A stretch of DNA of 64,000 nt from Ravibacter arvi (GCF_039540405.1 NZ_BAABEY010000036.1:682001-746000), one strand, 5' to 3'; positions 32,078-42,109 are shown, counted from the stretch's first letter. Notes: generated from the letters alone by a model not told the origin. Numbers and translations: made by a program.

Positions 32078-33346
32078 TCAGCGGTTACGCCCGGTTGCGA
32101 TCATTGCGCAACGGAAGCCTACCATCGCCGTTGAAGAATCTTCTTCCATATACCGGCGGGTTCCCGGTGACAACCAGTAGGCGACGTCGGCCCATGAGCC
32201 TCCTTTGTAAACCCTGAGGCGGTCAGAAACAAGTGAATTGTATCCTTTGGCGTCATATTTCGTGGAATCATCCAGGTATCCGTCCCGGCGGAAGGAGTTA
32301 AGATCGCTCACATCCGAAAAAGAAAGCGGACGGTAAACGTCATACACCCATTCGTTCACGTTGCCGGCCATGTCATAGAGGCCGTAGTCGTTGGCGGGAT
32401 ACGAACGGATTTCCTGTGTAATAATCGCGCCGTCGTTGGATTTGCCCGCGATACCGGCGTAATCACCAGGGCCGCGTTTGAAGTTAGCCAGCATCTGGCC
32501 TTGTTTCCGGCCCCGTGCGGTACGCAATGTAGAACCGTCCCAAGGGTAAATTCTCTGGTTAGATTGGTTTTCGTCAGCGTATTGCGTACCAATCATCCCT
32601 TTGGCTGCGTATTCCCATTCTGCTTCGGTCGGCAGGCGGTAGGGCGGCATTACGTAACCGCTTTCGATAGACGGGTGGTTGAAAGGATCTCCTGTTGATG
32701 CCACCTCGGCCCCGGCTTCGCCGCCTTCATCTTTTTTCTTTCTACGCAATGAGAAGCCTTTTTTCTTGCCTTCGGACCCGGCTTTGCTGTACCTGGCCAG
32801 GCTGACGGCATTGGTACGCCACAGGCAGTAGTCATTGGCCTGCGCCCAGGATACCCCTACAACAGGATACAACCGGAACCCGGGGTGCCGCAGATACATG
32901 GTCATGTATGAATCATTGAATGACAACGGATTCAGCCATACGGTGGTGTCAGGCAATGATTTGGTATAGAATTCTTCCGAAGAATCGCGGCGCGCATAAT
33001 CCAGGAACTCAAGATAGTGCACATTGGCCACTTCTGTTTCGTCCATATAAAAAGACTGGATACTTACCGTCCGCTCGAGGTTGTCACGGGTAAACATCAC
33101 ATCTTCCTCCAGTGACCCCATGGTAAAACGGCCACCTTCAATAAACACCAGGTCAGGACCGGCGGGCAGCGCTTTGAATTTGGCCACCTTGAACCCGTTT
33201 TCCTTGTTGTAATCCAGCCCGGTTTTGGAACTGATCTTGCCGGGGTTCATACTCGTAGGCGTCTTTTTCTTACAGGAAGTAACCGCAACAGCTATGGACA
33301 AAGCCAGGAAAAGTTGCAATAATCCAATTTTACGCATGTAAATCAT
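32078..33346 (-). CDS. gldJ: Gliding motility lipoprotein GldJ-like (SUMF1/FGE fold)
   Basis: A 422-residue lipoprotein; the signal peptide ends in a lipobox AVTSC (Cys25). The rest is a formylglycine-generating-enzyme fold: LVFIEGGRFTMGSLEEDVM, SFYMDETEVANVHYLEFLDY, YPVVGVSWAQANDYCLWRT, LPTEAEWEYAAKG and the C-terminal YKGGSWADVAYWLSPGTRR / GFRCA. The order and the LPDTTVWLNPLSFND segment match GldJ better than GldK. GldJ is needed for gliding and type IX secretion and is held in the envelope. An alternative ATG three codons in (33337) also keeps the lipobox. It is a single gene here, away from other gld genes. Confidence 0.85.
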   Translation of the reverse strand: MIYMRKIGLLQLFLALSIAVAVTSCKKKTPTSMNPGKISSKTGLDYNKENGFKVAKFKALPAGPDLVFIEGGRFTMGSLEEDVMFTRDNLERTVSIQSFYMDETEVANVHYLEFLDYARRDSSEEFYTKSLPDTTVWLNPLSFNDSYMTMYLRHPGFRLYPVVGVSWAQANDYCLWRTNAVSLARYSKAGSEGKKKGFSLRRKKKDEGGEAGAEVASTGDPFNHPSIESGYVMPPYRLPTEAEWEYAAKGMIGTQYADENQSNQRIYPWDGSTLRTARGRKQGQMLANFKRGPGDYAGIAGKSNDGAIITQEIRSYPANDYGLYDMAGNVNEWVYDVYRPLSFSDVSDLNSFRRDGYLDDSTKYDAKGYNSLVSDRLRVYKGGSWADVAYWLSPGTRRYMEEDSSTAMVGFRCAMIATGRNR

Positions 33347-33419
33347 TATTGTTAGACCGATGATGAATAGACAACGGCTTGTTAAGCCTGCAAAGATAGT
33401 TAACCAAATTTAAAATTCT

Positions 33420-36400
33420 TCAAATTTCCTTATGCCCCTTCATTTCCAGCAGTATGTCAAATGCCGCGCGGAGCGAGCCGACTTCCTCACAGGTTAGAAT
33501 GAGCTTTCCCTTAGCGTCTTTCAGGCTGCACCGCTTTGGGTGGCGCTGGATAAAGTCAAGCACGTTCCCAAAAGTTTCAGACTGGTAAAAAGCTGTGTCC
33601 GGAGAGGAAACGAAATAACCTTTTAAAGTATTGTTCTTCAAAATCAGTTTTTCCAGATGCAGCTCTTCGGCGATCCAGCGTACGCGGACTGTCTTCAGCA
33701 AATCTTCTACTTCCAGCGGAAGCGGGCCGAACCTGTCGACAATTTCAAGCTGGAAAGCCTGCAGTTCCTCTTCCGACTTAATGTTGTCCAGGCGTGTATA
33801 TAACGACAATCGTTCGGAAATGTTTTTCACGTAGTCTTCCGGGATCAGGATGGCCATATCCGTATCGATCTGCGTATCCGGCGTAAGGTCGGGAAGCGGC
33901 GAGGCGGAGCCGGCGAAAAGCTCCTTGAACTCGTTTTCTTTCAGCTCCTTAACAGCTTCGTCCAGGATTTTATGATACATTTCATAGCCCAAATCGTTCA
34001 CGAACCCGCTTTGTTCGGCCCCGAGTAGGTTCCCGGCGCCCCTGATGTCCAGGTCCCGCATCGCCACCTTGAAACCGTCGCCGAGGTCAGAAAATTCTTC
34101 CAGCACCTGCAGCCTTTTCCGGGACTCGCTCGTCAGGGTGGAAATAGAAGGCGTCAGCAGGTAGCAAAATGCTTTCCGGTTTGACCGTCCCACCCGCCCC
34201 CGCAGCTGGTGAAGGTCGCTCAGGCCGAAATGGTGCGCCGAATTGATAATAATGGTATTGGCATTCGGAATGTCGATGCCCGATTCCACGATGTTGGTGG
34301 AAAGCAGTACATCATATTCTCCCTCGATGAATTTTACCATTACTTTTTCGAGCCGGTCGCCGTCCATCTGCCCGTGGGCAATCCCGATTCGGGCTTCCGG
34401 GATCAGCCTCAGGATAATATTCCCGATCGACTCAATATCGTTCACGCGATTGTGGACAAAGAAGACCTGCCCGCCGCGTTGGAGCTCGTAGGAAATGGCA
34501 TCCCGGATGAACTCTTCATCAAACACCCGTACTTCAGTGGTGACCGGCTGACGGTTCGGCGGCGGGGTGGTGATGACCGAAAGATCGCGCGCGCCCATCA
34601 GCGAGAAATGGAGTGTCCGGGGGATTGGCGTTGCGGTAAGGGTTAGTACGTCCACGTTGACCCGCATTTCTTTCAGGCGGTCTTTTGCTTTCACGCCGAA
34701 TTTTTGCTCTTCATCCACAATCAGCAGGCCGAGATCCTTAAAAACTACATCCTTGTTCAGGATGCGGTGCGTGCCGATCAGGATGTCTACCTTGCCGGCC
34801 TCTGCCCGCTTGAGGGTTTCCTTGATCTCTTTGGTCGTTTTGAAGCGGTTAACGTATTCTACATTCGCCGGGAAATCGGCCAGCCGCTCGCTGAAAGTTT
34901 TGAAATGCTGCATGGCCAGGATCGTCGTCGGTACCAGCACCGCCACCTGCTTGCTGTCGTTTACGGCTTTAAATGCGGCCCTTATCGCGATCTCAGTTTT
35001 ACCGAATCCCACGTCCCCGCAAACCAGGCGGTCCATCGGGTAGGCTTTTTCCATATCGGCTTTTACGTCGGAAGTCGCTTTGGCCTGGTCGGGGGTATCT
35101 TCGTAAATGAACGAGGTTTCCAGTTCGACCTGGAGGTAATTTTCCGGTGAGAAAGCAAATCCGTGCGCTTTCCTGCGCTTGGAATACAAAGCGATGAGTT
35201 CGTGCGCAATGTCCTTCAACTGCTTTTTTACCTTCGATTTTTTGTTTTCCCATTCCGGCGAGCCAAGCTTGCTCATCGTAGGGGGCGTACCTTCCTTGCC
35301 GGTGTATTTGGCGATTTTGTGAAGGTTGTGCACGTTGACATAAAGCAGGTCGTTGTCACGATAGACCAGCCGTACGGATTCCTGCACCTTGCCGTTTACA
35401 TCCACTTTTTCCATCCCCGCAAAACGACCGATGCCATAGTCGACGTGGGTTACGAAATCGCCGGGCTGCAGGGTCCTGAGCTCCTTGAGCGTAATGGCTT
35501 TGGTTTTACTGAACCGGTCTTTCAGCCGGTAGCGGTGAAACCGCGAGAAGATCTGGTGATCGGTATAGCATACGATTTTCAACTGTTCATCTATAAAACC
35601 CTCCCGCAACGAGATTTTTAAACCTTTGAATTTGACAAAGGGGTTAATGTCTTCAAAAATCCGCTCAAGCCGGTCCAGTTGCCTGCCCTGTTCAGCCGCA
35701 ATTATATTGACAAAGCCATTGGACTGGTTTTCGTCGAAGTTGTCGATCAGTCGCTGGAAGTCTTTGTTGAAGGAAGGCTGCGGTTTTGAAATGTACCGGG
35801 GAAGCACGGATTCGTCGTTCCCGCTTGGTTTGAAATAAAACCTTTTCCCGAATTCAACGCTTTTGAAAGCTTTGATGCGGTTCAGAAGCCCCCGTCTGGA
35901 TTCGAACAGCTCGTCCGGGTCGGATACCACCTGTACGCCGCCGCCGGTTGTATCGGCCAGCGCTTTTACAGCCTTTTCCATTGCTTTTTCCGTAATCTCC
36001 AGCAATACCTCTACGTCCTTGAACCATAGAATGGTGTTTTCAGGCAGGAATTCGAAAAAGGATTCCCGCGATTCGTGGGTCAGCTTTTGCTGGATGTCGG
36101 GGATGATGTTGACCTGTCTGGCTTCCTGGATTGATAACTGGCTCTCCGGCGAAAAAGAACGGATGCTCTCTACCTCATCGCCGAAAAGCTCGATCCGGTA
36201 GGGGTGTTCGCTCGCGAAGGAATAGATGTCGATAATACCGCCCCGAACGGAAAACTGTCCGGGTTCAAATACAAAGTCGGTGATTTCGAAACCGTAAGAA
36301 TTCAGGAATTCGGTCAGGAAAGATTGGTCCAGTCTTTCTCCAGTACGGATCGTAAATGTGTTGGCGACCAGAGAACGCCGGTTGATTACTTTCTCGGTAA

Positions 36401-36794
36401 GCGCTTCCGGGTAGGTGACGATCATCAGCGCTGCGTCCTGTGAAAGATTCAGTTTATTCAGAATCTCGGCGCGTGCGAGCACGTTGACATTGTCAACTTC
36501 GGCGTATTCGTAAGGGCGCTTGGAAGAAGGCGGGTAAAACAGGATGTCCTGCGACGGCAAAAGATTCTGGAGATCGTTTACAAAATAGGCCGCTTCCTCA
36601 CGGTCGCTCATTACATAGAGTGAAGTCTTGGGAAGCGATTGGCGGACCGTGGCGGCCAGTACGGCGTCAAGGCTGCCGACCAGTCCTTTGATCTGGATGT
36701 GCTGATCGTCCTGTTTTGCGGACTCAAGCCGGTGAATTAAGGTTTGTACGAAGCCGTCGGAACTGTATAGCGACAGCAAATCTTCAACTTTCAA
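33420..36794 (-). CDS. mfd: Transcription-repair coupling factor Mfd
   Basis: An ATP-driven translocase of 1124 residues that removes stalled RNA polymerase and recruits UvrA. Domains in order: UvrB-like module (about 1-300), RNA-polymerase interaction domain (QPGDFVTHVDYGIGRFAGME, about 445-510), helicase core (Walker A VCGDVGFGKTEIAIRAAF; DEEQ box; TATPIPRTLHFSLMGARDLS) with the TRG motif region, and a C-terminal regulatory domain. I use TTG at 36794 (KVEDLLSLYSSDGFV), the usual Mfd N terminus. The frame stays open 53 codons further to 36953, but that part is Arg/Pro-rich and unlike Mfd. It is divergent from the metallophosphoesterase gene. Confidence 0.93.
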   Translation of the reverse strand: MKVEDLLSLYSSDGFVQTLIHRLESAKQDDQHIQIKGLVGSLDAVLAATVRQSLPKTSLYVMSDREEAAYFVNDLQNLLPSQDILFYPPSSKRPYEYAEVDNVNVLARAEILNKLNLSQDAALMIVTYPEALTEKVINRRSLVANTFTIRTGERLDQSFLTEFLNSYGFEITDFVFEPGQFSVRGGIIDIYSFASEHPYRIELFGDEVESIRSFSPESQLSIQEARQVNIIPDIQQKLTHESRESFFEFLPENTILWFKDVEVLLEITEKAMEKAVKALADTTGGGVQVVSDPDELFESRRGLLNRIKAFKSVEFGKRFYFKPSGNDESVLPRYISKPQPSFNKDFQRLIDNFDENQSNGFVNIIAAEQGRQLDRLERIFEDINPFVKFKGLKISLREGFIDEQLKIVCYTDHQIFSRFHRYRLKDRFSKTKAITLKELRTLQPGDFVTHVDYGIGRFAGMEKVDVNGKVQESVRLVYRDNDLLYVNVHNLHKIAKYTGKEGTPPTMSKLGSPEWENKKSKVKKQLKDIAHELIALYSKRRKAHGFAFSPENYLQVELETSFIYEDTPDQAKATSDVKADMEKAYPMDRLVCGDVGFGKTEIAIRAAFKAVNDSKQVAVLVPTTILAMQHFKTFSERLADFPANVEYVNRFKTTKEIKETLKRAEAGKVDILIGTHRILNKDVVFKDLGLLIVDEEQKFGVKAKDRLKEMRVNVDVLTLTATPIPRTLHFSLMGARDLSVITTPPPNRQPVTTEVRVFDEEFIRDAISYELQRGGQVFFVHNRVNDIESIGNIILRLIPEARIGIAHGQMDGDRLEKVMVKFIEGEYDVLLSTNIVESGIDIPNANTIIINSAHHFGLSDLHQLRGRVGRSNRKAFCYLLTPSISTLTSESRKRLQVLEEFSDLGDGFKVAMRDLDIRGAGNLLGAEQSGFVNDLGYEMYHKILDEAVKELKENEFKELFAGSASPLPDLTPDTQIDTDMAILIPEDYVKNISERLSLYTRLDNIKSEEELQAFQLEIVDRFGPLPLEVEDLLKTVRVRWIAEELHLEKLILKNNTLKGYFVSSPDTAFYQSETFGNVLDFIQRHPKRCSLKDAKGKLILTCEEVGSLRAAFDILLEMKGHKEI

Positions 36795-37200
36795 AATACC
36801 GATGTTTTTCGGGACCTCTCGGCCCGATGGGAAATAGACTATTCGGGTGTTCGGGAATCGCTGCACCGGGATGTACAGAAACAACAAAGCCCGGCAGGGG
36901 TTTCCTGTCGGTTTTTGAGCCGTTCTCCTGGCGCTTCTCCTTTCACTTTGCAAATTTAGAAAACTTAGCGTCTGCGCGGATGGACGGATACGGGTGAATT
37001 TTTAAAAGCCCGGCTTTGAAAGCTTAAAACTGGCGTAACCTCCGCCGACTGGTGCATGCGTATTTTTGCGACCTGATAGTCGGGTAAAGGGAAGCGGGGG
37101 TATTATTCATGCGGGCGCCTTCCCGGCCTCAGGAGCGGAAGGGATAGCGGATTTATTATTCAGTTCCTCTTGCAACCTGTTTAACATTATTATTTTGCTC

Positions 37201-38187
37201 ATGCGCTTTTTTACACTTTCCTTGTCTTTTCTGACGCTTTTTTGCGGTAGTTTCCTGCATGCTCAGAAATTGAAATTTTCTGCAAACGGTACTTTCCGGA
37301 TTGTCCAGTTTACCGACATACATTATGATGCGTCAAGTCCGACTTCCAAACTTTCCTTAAAAGTGATGGAAGAAACACTCGATGCCGAAAAGCCTGATCT
37401 GATCGTTTACACGGGAGACGTCGTGACCAGGTCCCCCAATAAAAAAGGCTGGGACGAGGTATTGCAGGTAGCGATCGCCAGGCGTATTCCTTACGTGGTG
37501 ACCTTTGGAAACCATGACGACGAAGGCGACCTGAAAAGGGAAGCGCTTGCGGAATACGTTGCTACCAAGCCTTACCTGGTTAATAAAGAGGTGAAGATAC
37601 CCGGCGTATCGGGTTATCTTAACGCCGCCCTTACGGTCGAAGGGACAAACGGGAAGCCCGGCGCTATTATTTACGCATTGGATTCCCGCGCTTATTCCAG
37701 CTATCCCTGGGGAAAGGGGTATGACTGGTTTGCGCATGACCAGGTGAGCTGGTTCAGAAATACGAGCGCTTCCTTTGCGGGCACACATAGGGAAGCGCTT
37801 CCTGCACTTGCGTTTTTCCATATCCCGCTTCCGGAATACAAACTTGCTTTTGACGATCTCGGCAACCGGAGAACTGGTGTGAGGTATGAAAAGGAGTGCC
37901 CGCCGGATGTCAATTCGGGGATGTTTTTGTCTATGCTGGAAGCGGGCGATGTGATGGGGATGTTTGTCGGGCACGACCATACCAACGATTACCTGGTTGA
38001 GTACTACGATATCGCCTTGGCTTATGGCGCTTGCACGAGAGGCGGGGAGAACTACAAAAGAGGCAAAAGCGGCGCCCGGGTGATAGAGCTTACCCAGGGA
38101 AAGCGCCAGTTTCATACCTATATAAGAGAGCTGGACGGCCAGAAAGTTTACGGGGTAGATTTCCCGTTCCCCAAGAAAAAGAAGTAG
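37201..38187 (+). CDS. Secreted metallophosphoesterase
   Basis: A 328-residue calcineurin-like phosphoesterase. A signal peptide (MRFFTLSLSFLTLFCGSFLH, cut before AQ) follows the ATG at 37201; an upstream in-frame stretch from 37066 is rejected as non-coding. The metal-site motifs are complete: DIHYD, GDVVTR, GNHDDE and GHDHTND. It resembles the purple-acid-phosphatase-like group of Bacteroidota. Periplasmic phosphate-ester cleavage is expected. A TATTTTTG -7 element at 37061-37068 would give a leader of about 125 bases. Confidence 0.9.
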   Translation: MRFFTLSLSFLTLFCGSFLHAQKLKFSANGTFRIVQFTDIHYDASSPTSKLSLKVMEETLDAEKPDLIVYTGDVVTRSPNKKGWDEVLQVAIARRIPYVVTFGNHDDEGDLKREALAEYVATKPYLVNKEVKIPGVSGYLNAALTVEGTNGKPGAIIYALDSRAYSSYPWGKGYDWFAHDQVSWFRNTSASFAGTHREALPALAFFHIPLPEYKLAFDDLGNRRTGVRYEKECPPDVNSGMFLSMLEAGDVMGMFVGHDHTNDYLVEYYDIALAYGACTRGGENYKRGKSGARVIELTQGKRQFHTYIRELDGQKVYGVDFPFPKKKK

Positions 38188-38272
38188 CAGGAGAAAGTTA
38201 TCCGAACAGAGGGCAGGGAATATTCCTACCCTTTTTTTATAAATTGCGATAAGCCAATCACCTATCAAGCCG

Positions 38273-39907
38273 ATGTTTAACCTGCCATTTCAGCATCCTG
38301 TCAGTCCCGAAACTGCTTACAGTAAGCCGGTAGCTTACTTTTCAATGGAATTTGCCCTTGACCAGGCGTTGAAAATTTACTCCGGGGGGCTGGGGTACCT
38401 GGCCGGCTCCCATATGCGCAGCGCCTTTCAGCTGCGGCAAAACCTGGTCGGAATCGGGGTACTCTGGAAGTATGGTTACTATGACCAGGAGCGGAATGAA
38501 GACAATACCATGCGCGCCACTTTCAGGGAAAAGATTTATCATTTCCTGGAAGATACCGGTATCAGGTTTCAGATCCCGCTTCTGGGCCGTGAAGTCTGGG
38601 TGCATGCCTATTACCTGGCGCCCGGGGTTTTCGGGACGGCGCCCATGTTTTTCCTGACGACCGATACGGAAGGCAATGATTACGCGGGGCGGTCGGTTTC
38701 TTATCACCTTTATGATGCCGATCCCACGGTTAAAGCAGCGCAGTGCACGCTATTGGGTGCGGGGGGCGGGCGGCTCCTGGAAGCGCTGGGCTGGGAGCCT
38801 GAGGTATACCACCTGAACGAGGCGCATGCACTACCCCTGGCGTTTTTTCTTTACGACAAAACCAGAAATGCCGGGAAACTCCGGGAAAAACTGGTGTTTA
38901 CGACGCATACCCCGGAAGAAGCCGGGAACGAAAAGCATAATATCTTTTTTCTGAAGAATATCGGCTTCTTTGGGCGGGTCCCGCTGGAGGAGGTGAGGAA
39001 AATTACCGGGATAAACGACGATATTTTTAACCATACGCTGGGTGCGCTCCGGCTAAGCCGTAAGGCCAATGCCGTGTCGGCCCTTCACGGAGAGGTGGCG
39101 CGAAGAATGTGGGGCGGTTATCCGTCGATATGCGAAATCATATCGATTACCAATGCCCAGAACAAGCTGTACTGGGTAGACCGCGAGCTGGAAGCAAGCC
39201 GGGAGAAAGGTGACGGCGGGGAGGTCGCGGCGCGAAAGCGGGAGTTGAAGAAAAAGCTCTTCTCCGTTGTGGCGGACCAGACCGGCAGGCTGTTTTCGCC
39301 CGATGTGCTCACAATCGTCTGGGCACGCCGGTTTGCCGCGTACAAACGAGCGGATTTACTTTTGGGAGATACCGAGCGCTTTAAGCGACTTATGGGCAAT
39401 ACGGACCGCCCGGTTCAAATAATCTGGGCGGGAAAACCCTACCCGAAAGACGAGGGTGCGATACGGATTTTTAATCATCTGCAGCATCTTTCTTATCTGT
39501 ATCCCGGCGTAGCGGTATTGACGGGGTATGAGCTTGGACTTTCGAAACTGCTGAAAGACGGCGCAGATGTATGGTTGAATACCCCGATCGTGGGTCGTGA
39601 AGCTTCCGGTACCAGTGGCATGACGGCTGCAATGAATGCAGCCATTAATTGTTCTACCAACGACGGATGGATGCCCGAATTTGCCCGGCCCGGGGAGAAT
39701 TCATTTATTCTGCCGACGATCACGGATGGAAACCAGGACGAGCAGGACAGGAACAATCTCTTTCAGCTGCTGGAGAGCGAGGTAGTGCCCTTGTACTACG
39801 ACAGCAAAGAGAAATGGCAGCAAATCATGCTGACAGGTATGAATGAGGTGGCGCCGGCCTTTGATTCGGACCGGATGGCGCGCCAATACTACGAAAAGCT
39901 TTACTGA
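38273..39907 (+). CDS. Alpha-glucan phosphorylase-like protein lacking the PLP lysine
   Basis: A 544-residue GT35-type protein. Family blocks are clear: VAYFSMEFAL near the N terminus, VYHLNEAHALPLAF, VFTTHTPEEAGNEKHN, VWARRFAAYKRADLLL, WAGKPYPKDEGAIR and EASGTSGMTAAMNAAIN. In true glycogen or maltodextrin phosphorylases the last block carries the lysine that holds pyridoxal phosphate (GTSGMK or GTGNMK). Here that position is Thr451 (ACG, one base from AAG). The enzyme may use another chemistry, act as a glucan-binding protein, or belong to a subfamily with a changed cofactor. It is shorter than classic phosphorylases (about 800). It follows the metallophosphoesterase by 85 bases. Confidence 0.85.
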   Translation: MFNLPFQHPVSPETAYSKPVAYFSMEFALDQALKIYSGGLGYLAGSHMRSAFQLRQNLVGIGVLWKYGYYDQERNEDNTMRATFREKIYHFLEDTGIRFQIPLLGREVWVHAYYLAPGVFGTAPMFFLTTDTEGNDYAGRSVSYHLYDADPTVKAAQCTLLGAGGGRLLEALGWEPEVYHLNEAHALPLAFFLYDKTRNAGKLREKLVFTTHTPEEAGNEKHNIFFLKNIGFFGRVPLEEVRKITGINDDIFNHTLGALRLSRKANAVSALHGEVARRMWGGYPSICEIISITNAQNKLYWVDRELEASREKGDGGEVAARKRELKKKLFSVVADQTGRLFSPDVLTIVWARRFAAYKRADLLLGDTERFKRLMGNTDRPVQIIWAGKPYPKDEGAIRIFNHLQHLSYLYPGVAVLTGYELGLSKLLKDGADVWLNTPIVGREASGTSGMTAAMNAAINCSTNDGWMPEFARPGENSFILPTITDGNQDEQDRNNLFQLLESEVVPLYYDSKEKWQQIMLTGMNEVAPAFDSDRMARQYYEKLY

Positions 39908-39912
39908 CTCGT

Positions 39913-40773
39913 TTACCGTGTTTTCAGGTCGCGGTAGCTGATCAGCCTGATCCCCGCTTCATTGATGAGCCTGATTACATCCGGATGCATCCAGGTATCC
40001 GCAACGCCTTGCCGGTCTTCGGCTACATTTTCATAACCGATATGGCGTATGGCCTTCATTTCGGGAGTATCAAAGGCCGGATGATCTACAAACAGATAGG
40101 TCTTGCCTGGTTCGAGTGTCTGGAGCATGGCCATGAAGCTGCGGGTCTTCTCCTGCGAGGTTTTTTTCGATCCGCGGTAGGTCACGGGTACAACCTGGTC
40201 GAGGCTTACTTCCAGTCCATATTTTTTTGCCAATCGTAGGGCCAGCTGCTTAATATCTTCATGCATCCCGGTACAGCCCATATGTGCCGAAAGGTGGCTT
40301 GCCCAGGGAAGATGTTTTCGGACCGCTTCTATTTGTGCGGTAAACTCTTTCTCTATTTCGTCCAATTTCCAGGGTTTGTCTTGGAGGTGCTGGTTGGGGT
40401 AGTCCTTGTTGGGCCAGATGAACGGATAAAAATAGCCGTTTTCATCCACGAGGCTTGGCGCCTGCGTTAAAGGCCGCCATTTAAGCTGTTCCCATTCGCT
40501 GGTCAGAGTCAGGTGAATACCTACATCTACCTTCGGGTGCGCTTTTAACATCGTTACAGCCTGGGCAAACCAGGGGGTGTTGGGCATAATCTCAACGGTA
40601 GTCTGAATACCTTTGGTAATGGCCAGCAGAGTCGCTTCGTTGGCAGACTGCGTAAAACCCATGTCATCGCCCCTTACGATCAACCGGGTAACGGGCGAGG
40701 GAGATTGGGCGGACAGGCCCAGGGCGCCGAAAAGTCCGGCGATGACAAGCAGATACTTCCGGGTAGAATTCAT
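39913..40773 (-). CDS. Exported ChbG/YdjC-like carbohydrate deacetylase
   Basis: A 286-residue protein with a signal peptide (KYLLVIAGLFGALGLSAQ) and a YdjC/ChbG (HpnK-like) fold. The catalytic and metal residues show as RGDDMGF (Asp pair), GIHLTLTSEW (His) and LSAHMGC (His). Members remove acetyl groups from chito-oligosaccharides or related sugars. The exported form here is unlike the cytoplasmic E. coli ChbG. It converges on the phosphorylase-like gene with 5 bases between stops. The dispersed repeat lies upstream. Confidence 0.87.
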   Translation of the reverse strand: MNSTRKYLLVIAGLFGALGLSAQSPSPVTRLIVRGDDMGFTQSANEATLLAITKGIQTTVEIMPNTPWFAQAVTMLKAHPKVDVGIHLTLTSEWEQLKWRPLTQAPSLVDENGYFYPFIWPNKDYPNQHLQDKPWKLDEIEKEFTAQIEAVRKHLPWASHLSAHMGCTGMHEDIKQLALRLAKKYGLEVSLDQVVPVTYRGSKKTSQEKTRSFMAMLQTLEPGKTYLFVDHPAFDTPEMKAIRHIGYENVAEDRQGVADTWMHPDVIRLINEAGIRLISYRDLKTR

Positions 40774-40798
40774 TTTTGTTGAAGTTTAGCTGGAAAGG

Positions 40799-40867
40799 GG
40801 AAATCGGAAATCGGAAATCAGAAATCAGACTTCAGGTGTCGGCGGGCCGATTTCCGACCTCCGATTT
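40799..40867. repeat. Dispersed hairpin repeat, copy 2
   Basis: Left arm GGAAATCGGAAATCGGAAAT.., centre with GGCGGGCC, right arm GATTTCCGACCTCCGATTTC... The arms pair over about 28 bases with a few mismatches. It sits immediately downstream of the thiamine pyrophosphokinase gene. Confidence 0.8.
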
Positions 40868-40875
40868 CCTACTTC

Positions 40876-41538
40876 CTAATCATGACACTCCATTAAAAGC
40901 AGGTCGCCTTTTTCCACTGTGATACGGACAATTCCATCTTTTGCTGCTTCGTTACTGCTGCCTGTCCGGTACCCGATGGTCAGTGACTCCCCCGCCAATT
41001 CGTATTTAAGGCCTTCGGTCCGGATGCCTTCCACGGTGCCTACCGGTATCAGGGAAAGCGGTGTGCCGGCGGGATACCATTTCTCAAAAGAGGCAGGCAA
41101 CGGAAATATACGGGAATAATCATCAAAAATGACTGTCTTGATCTGATGTTTGTGCCGTACCAGATTGGTGATGTTGGTGATGGTATGGTCGGCCCTGCGC
41201 CCGGTTGCCCATACGATGTTAGCTGCAGGGTAGCCACGCTCTACCAGGAGATCGAGCGCTTTTTCCAGGTCCGTTTTGATCTGGTCGGGAGTATGCACGA
41301 TTTCAAGCGGATAGATACGGTCTGCAATAGACTGGAAGTCGTGGTCTGTATCGAAATCTCCCATCCAGATATCGGGCTTGATGCCCTTTTCCATGACCCG
41401 GTAAATGGCGTTGTCGAGCACGACCACGTAAGGATTCCATTCCAAAAGCTGCCCCAACAGCTCATCACTACATTCCTGCCCGTTGGCGATAATCAGCGCG
41501 GGCTCCTGTTTTTCTCTGACAAAATGATGACTCGACAT
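40876..41538 (-). CDS. thiN: Thiamine pyrophosphokinase
   Basis: A 220-residue enzyme that makes thiamine diphosphate from thiamine and ATP. Recognised by ALIIANGQECSD, the ATP/Mg motif IWMGDFDTDHDF, the HTPDQIKTDLEKALDLL block (usual DQDKTDFEKAL) and TGRRADHTITNITNL (usual GGRxDH). Cytoplasmic. It lies 17 bases after the GGCT-like gene and probably shares its transcript. Confidence 0.88.
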   Translation of the reverse strand: MSSHHFVREKQEPALIIANGQECSDELLGQLLEWNPYVVVLDNAIYRVMEKGIKPDIWMGDFDTDHDFQSIADRIYPLEIVHTPDQIKTDLEKALDLLVERGYPAANIVWATGRRADHTITNITNLVRHKHQIKTVIFDDYSRIFPLPASFEKWYPAGTPLSLIPVGTVEGIRTEGLKYELAGESLTIGYRTGSSNEAAKDGIVRITVEKGDLLLMECHD

Positions 41539-41555
41539 CTAAAAGTATTAGGACG

Positions 41556-41963
41556 TTAGCCGTTGAATTTCCCGTCGGGGATCGTTTCCAGGCCGTCGAC
41601 CGGCCGGTTGTAAAGATACGCCCAGGAGGAGAAGGTGCGTTCATCCCCGGTTAAAACCTTGATAATTTTGCGTACGAACAGCCCCTCTTTCCAGTCCGGC
41701 ATTACTTCTTCATATTCGTCCAGCAACTTCAGCGTCTGCCTGGGTGCATGCATACGGTAGAGTTCTCCCTGTACGCGGCTGTCGGACTCCGGGAGGTAAA
41801 TGGCGGCCGGGTACCAGGAAATCCGGTAGAGCAGCCCCGGGAAAGTCCCTTCGTCCAGGAACGTGCTGGCATTCCTGAGTTTTTTTGCAAAGGGATTGTC
41901 GAAAGCTCTCTTAAGCGTTCCGTAAACAAACAGGAAAGGGGTTTCTTCGGAATAATCGGACAT
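41556..41963 (-). CDS. Gamma-glutamylcyclotransferase-like (AIG2/GGCT) protein
   Basis: A 135-residue protein with the GGCT-fold signature FVYGTLKRAFDNPFA (substrate-binding YGTL) and the conserved acidic LLDEYEEVMP. The family turns gamma-glutamyl compounds into 5-oxoproline or breaks related amides. Cytoplasmic. It is the first gene of a two-gene minus unit with thiamine pyrophosphokinase. It diverges from the conserved gene at 42110. Confidence 0.85.
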   Translation of the reverse strand: MSDYSEETPFLFVYGTLKRAFDNPFAKKLRNASTFLDEGTFPGLLYRISWYPAAIYLPESDSRVQGELYRMHAPRQTLKLLDEYEEVMPDWKEGLFVRKIIKVLTGDERTFSSWAYLYNRPVDGLETIPDGKFNG

Positions 41964-42109
41964 AGGCAGGCAAACTTGAAAGGTTCATGGTCGAAGACGG
42001 GGAAAAGTGCGAACGACACGGCGTAATCCCCAAAAAAATACAATTTTTCGGCTCAAAAAAAAGTTAAATATTTATATTGGTCACATCAATTCATTTCATC
42101 AACTACAGA

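Noticed and set aside
36795..36953. 53-residue N-terminal extension of Mfd
   Set aside because: Arg/Pro-rich sequence unlike Mfd; the TTG at 36794 gives the family-typical N terminus.
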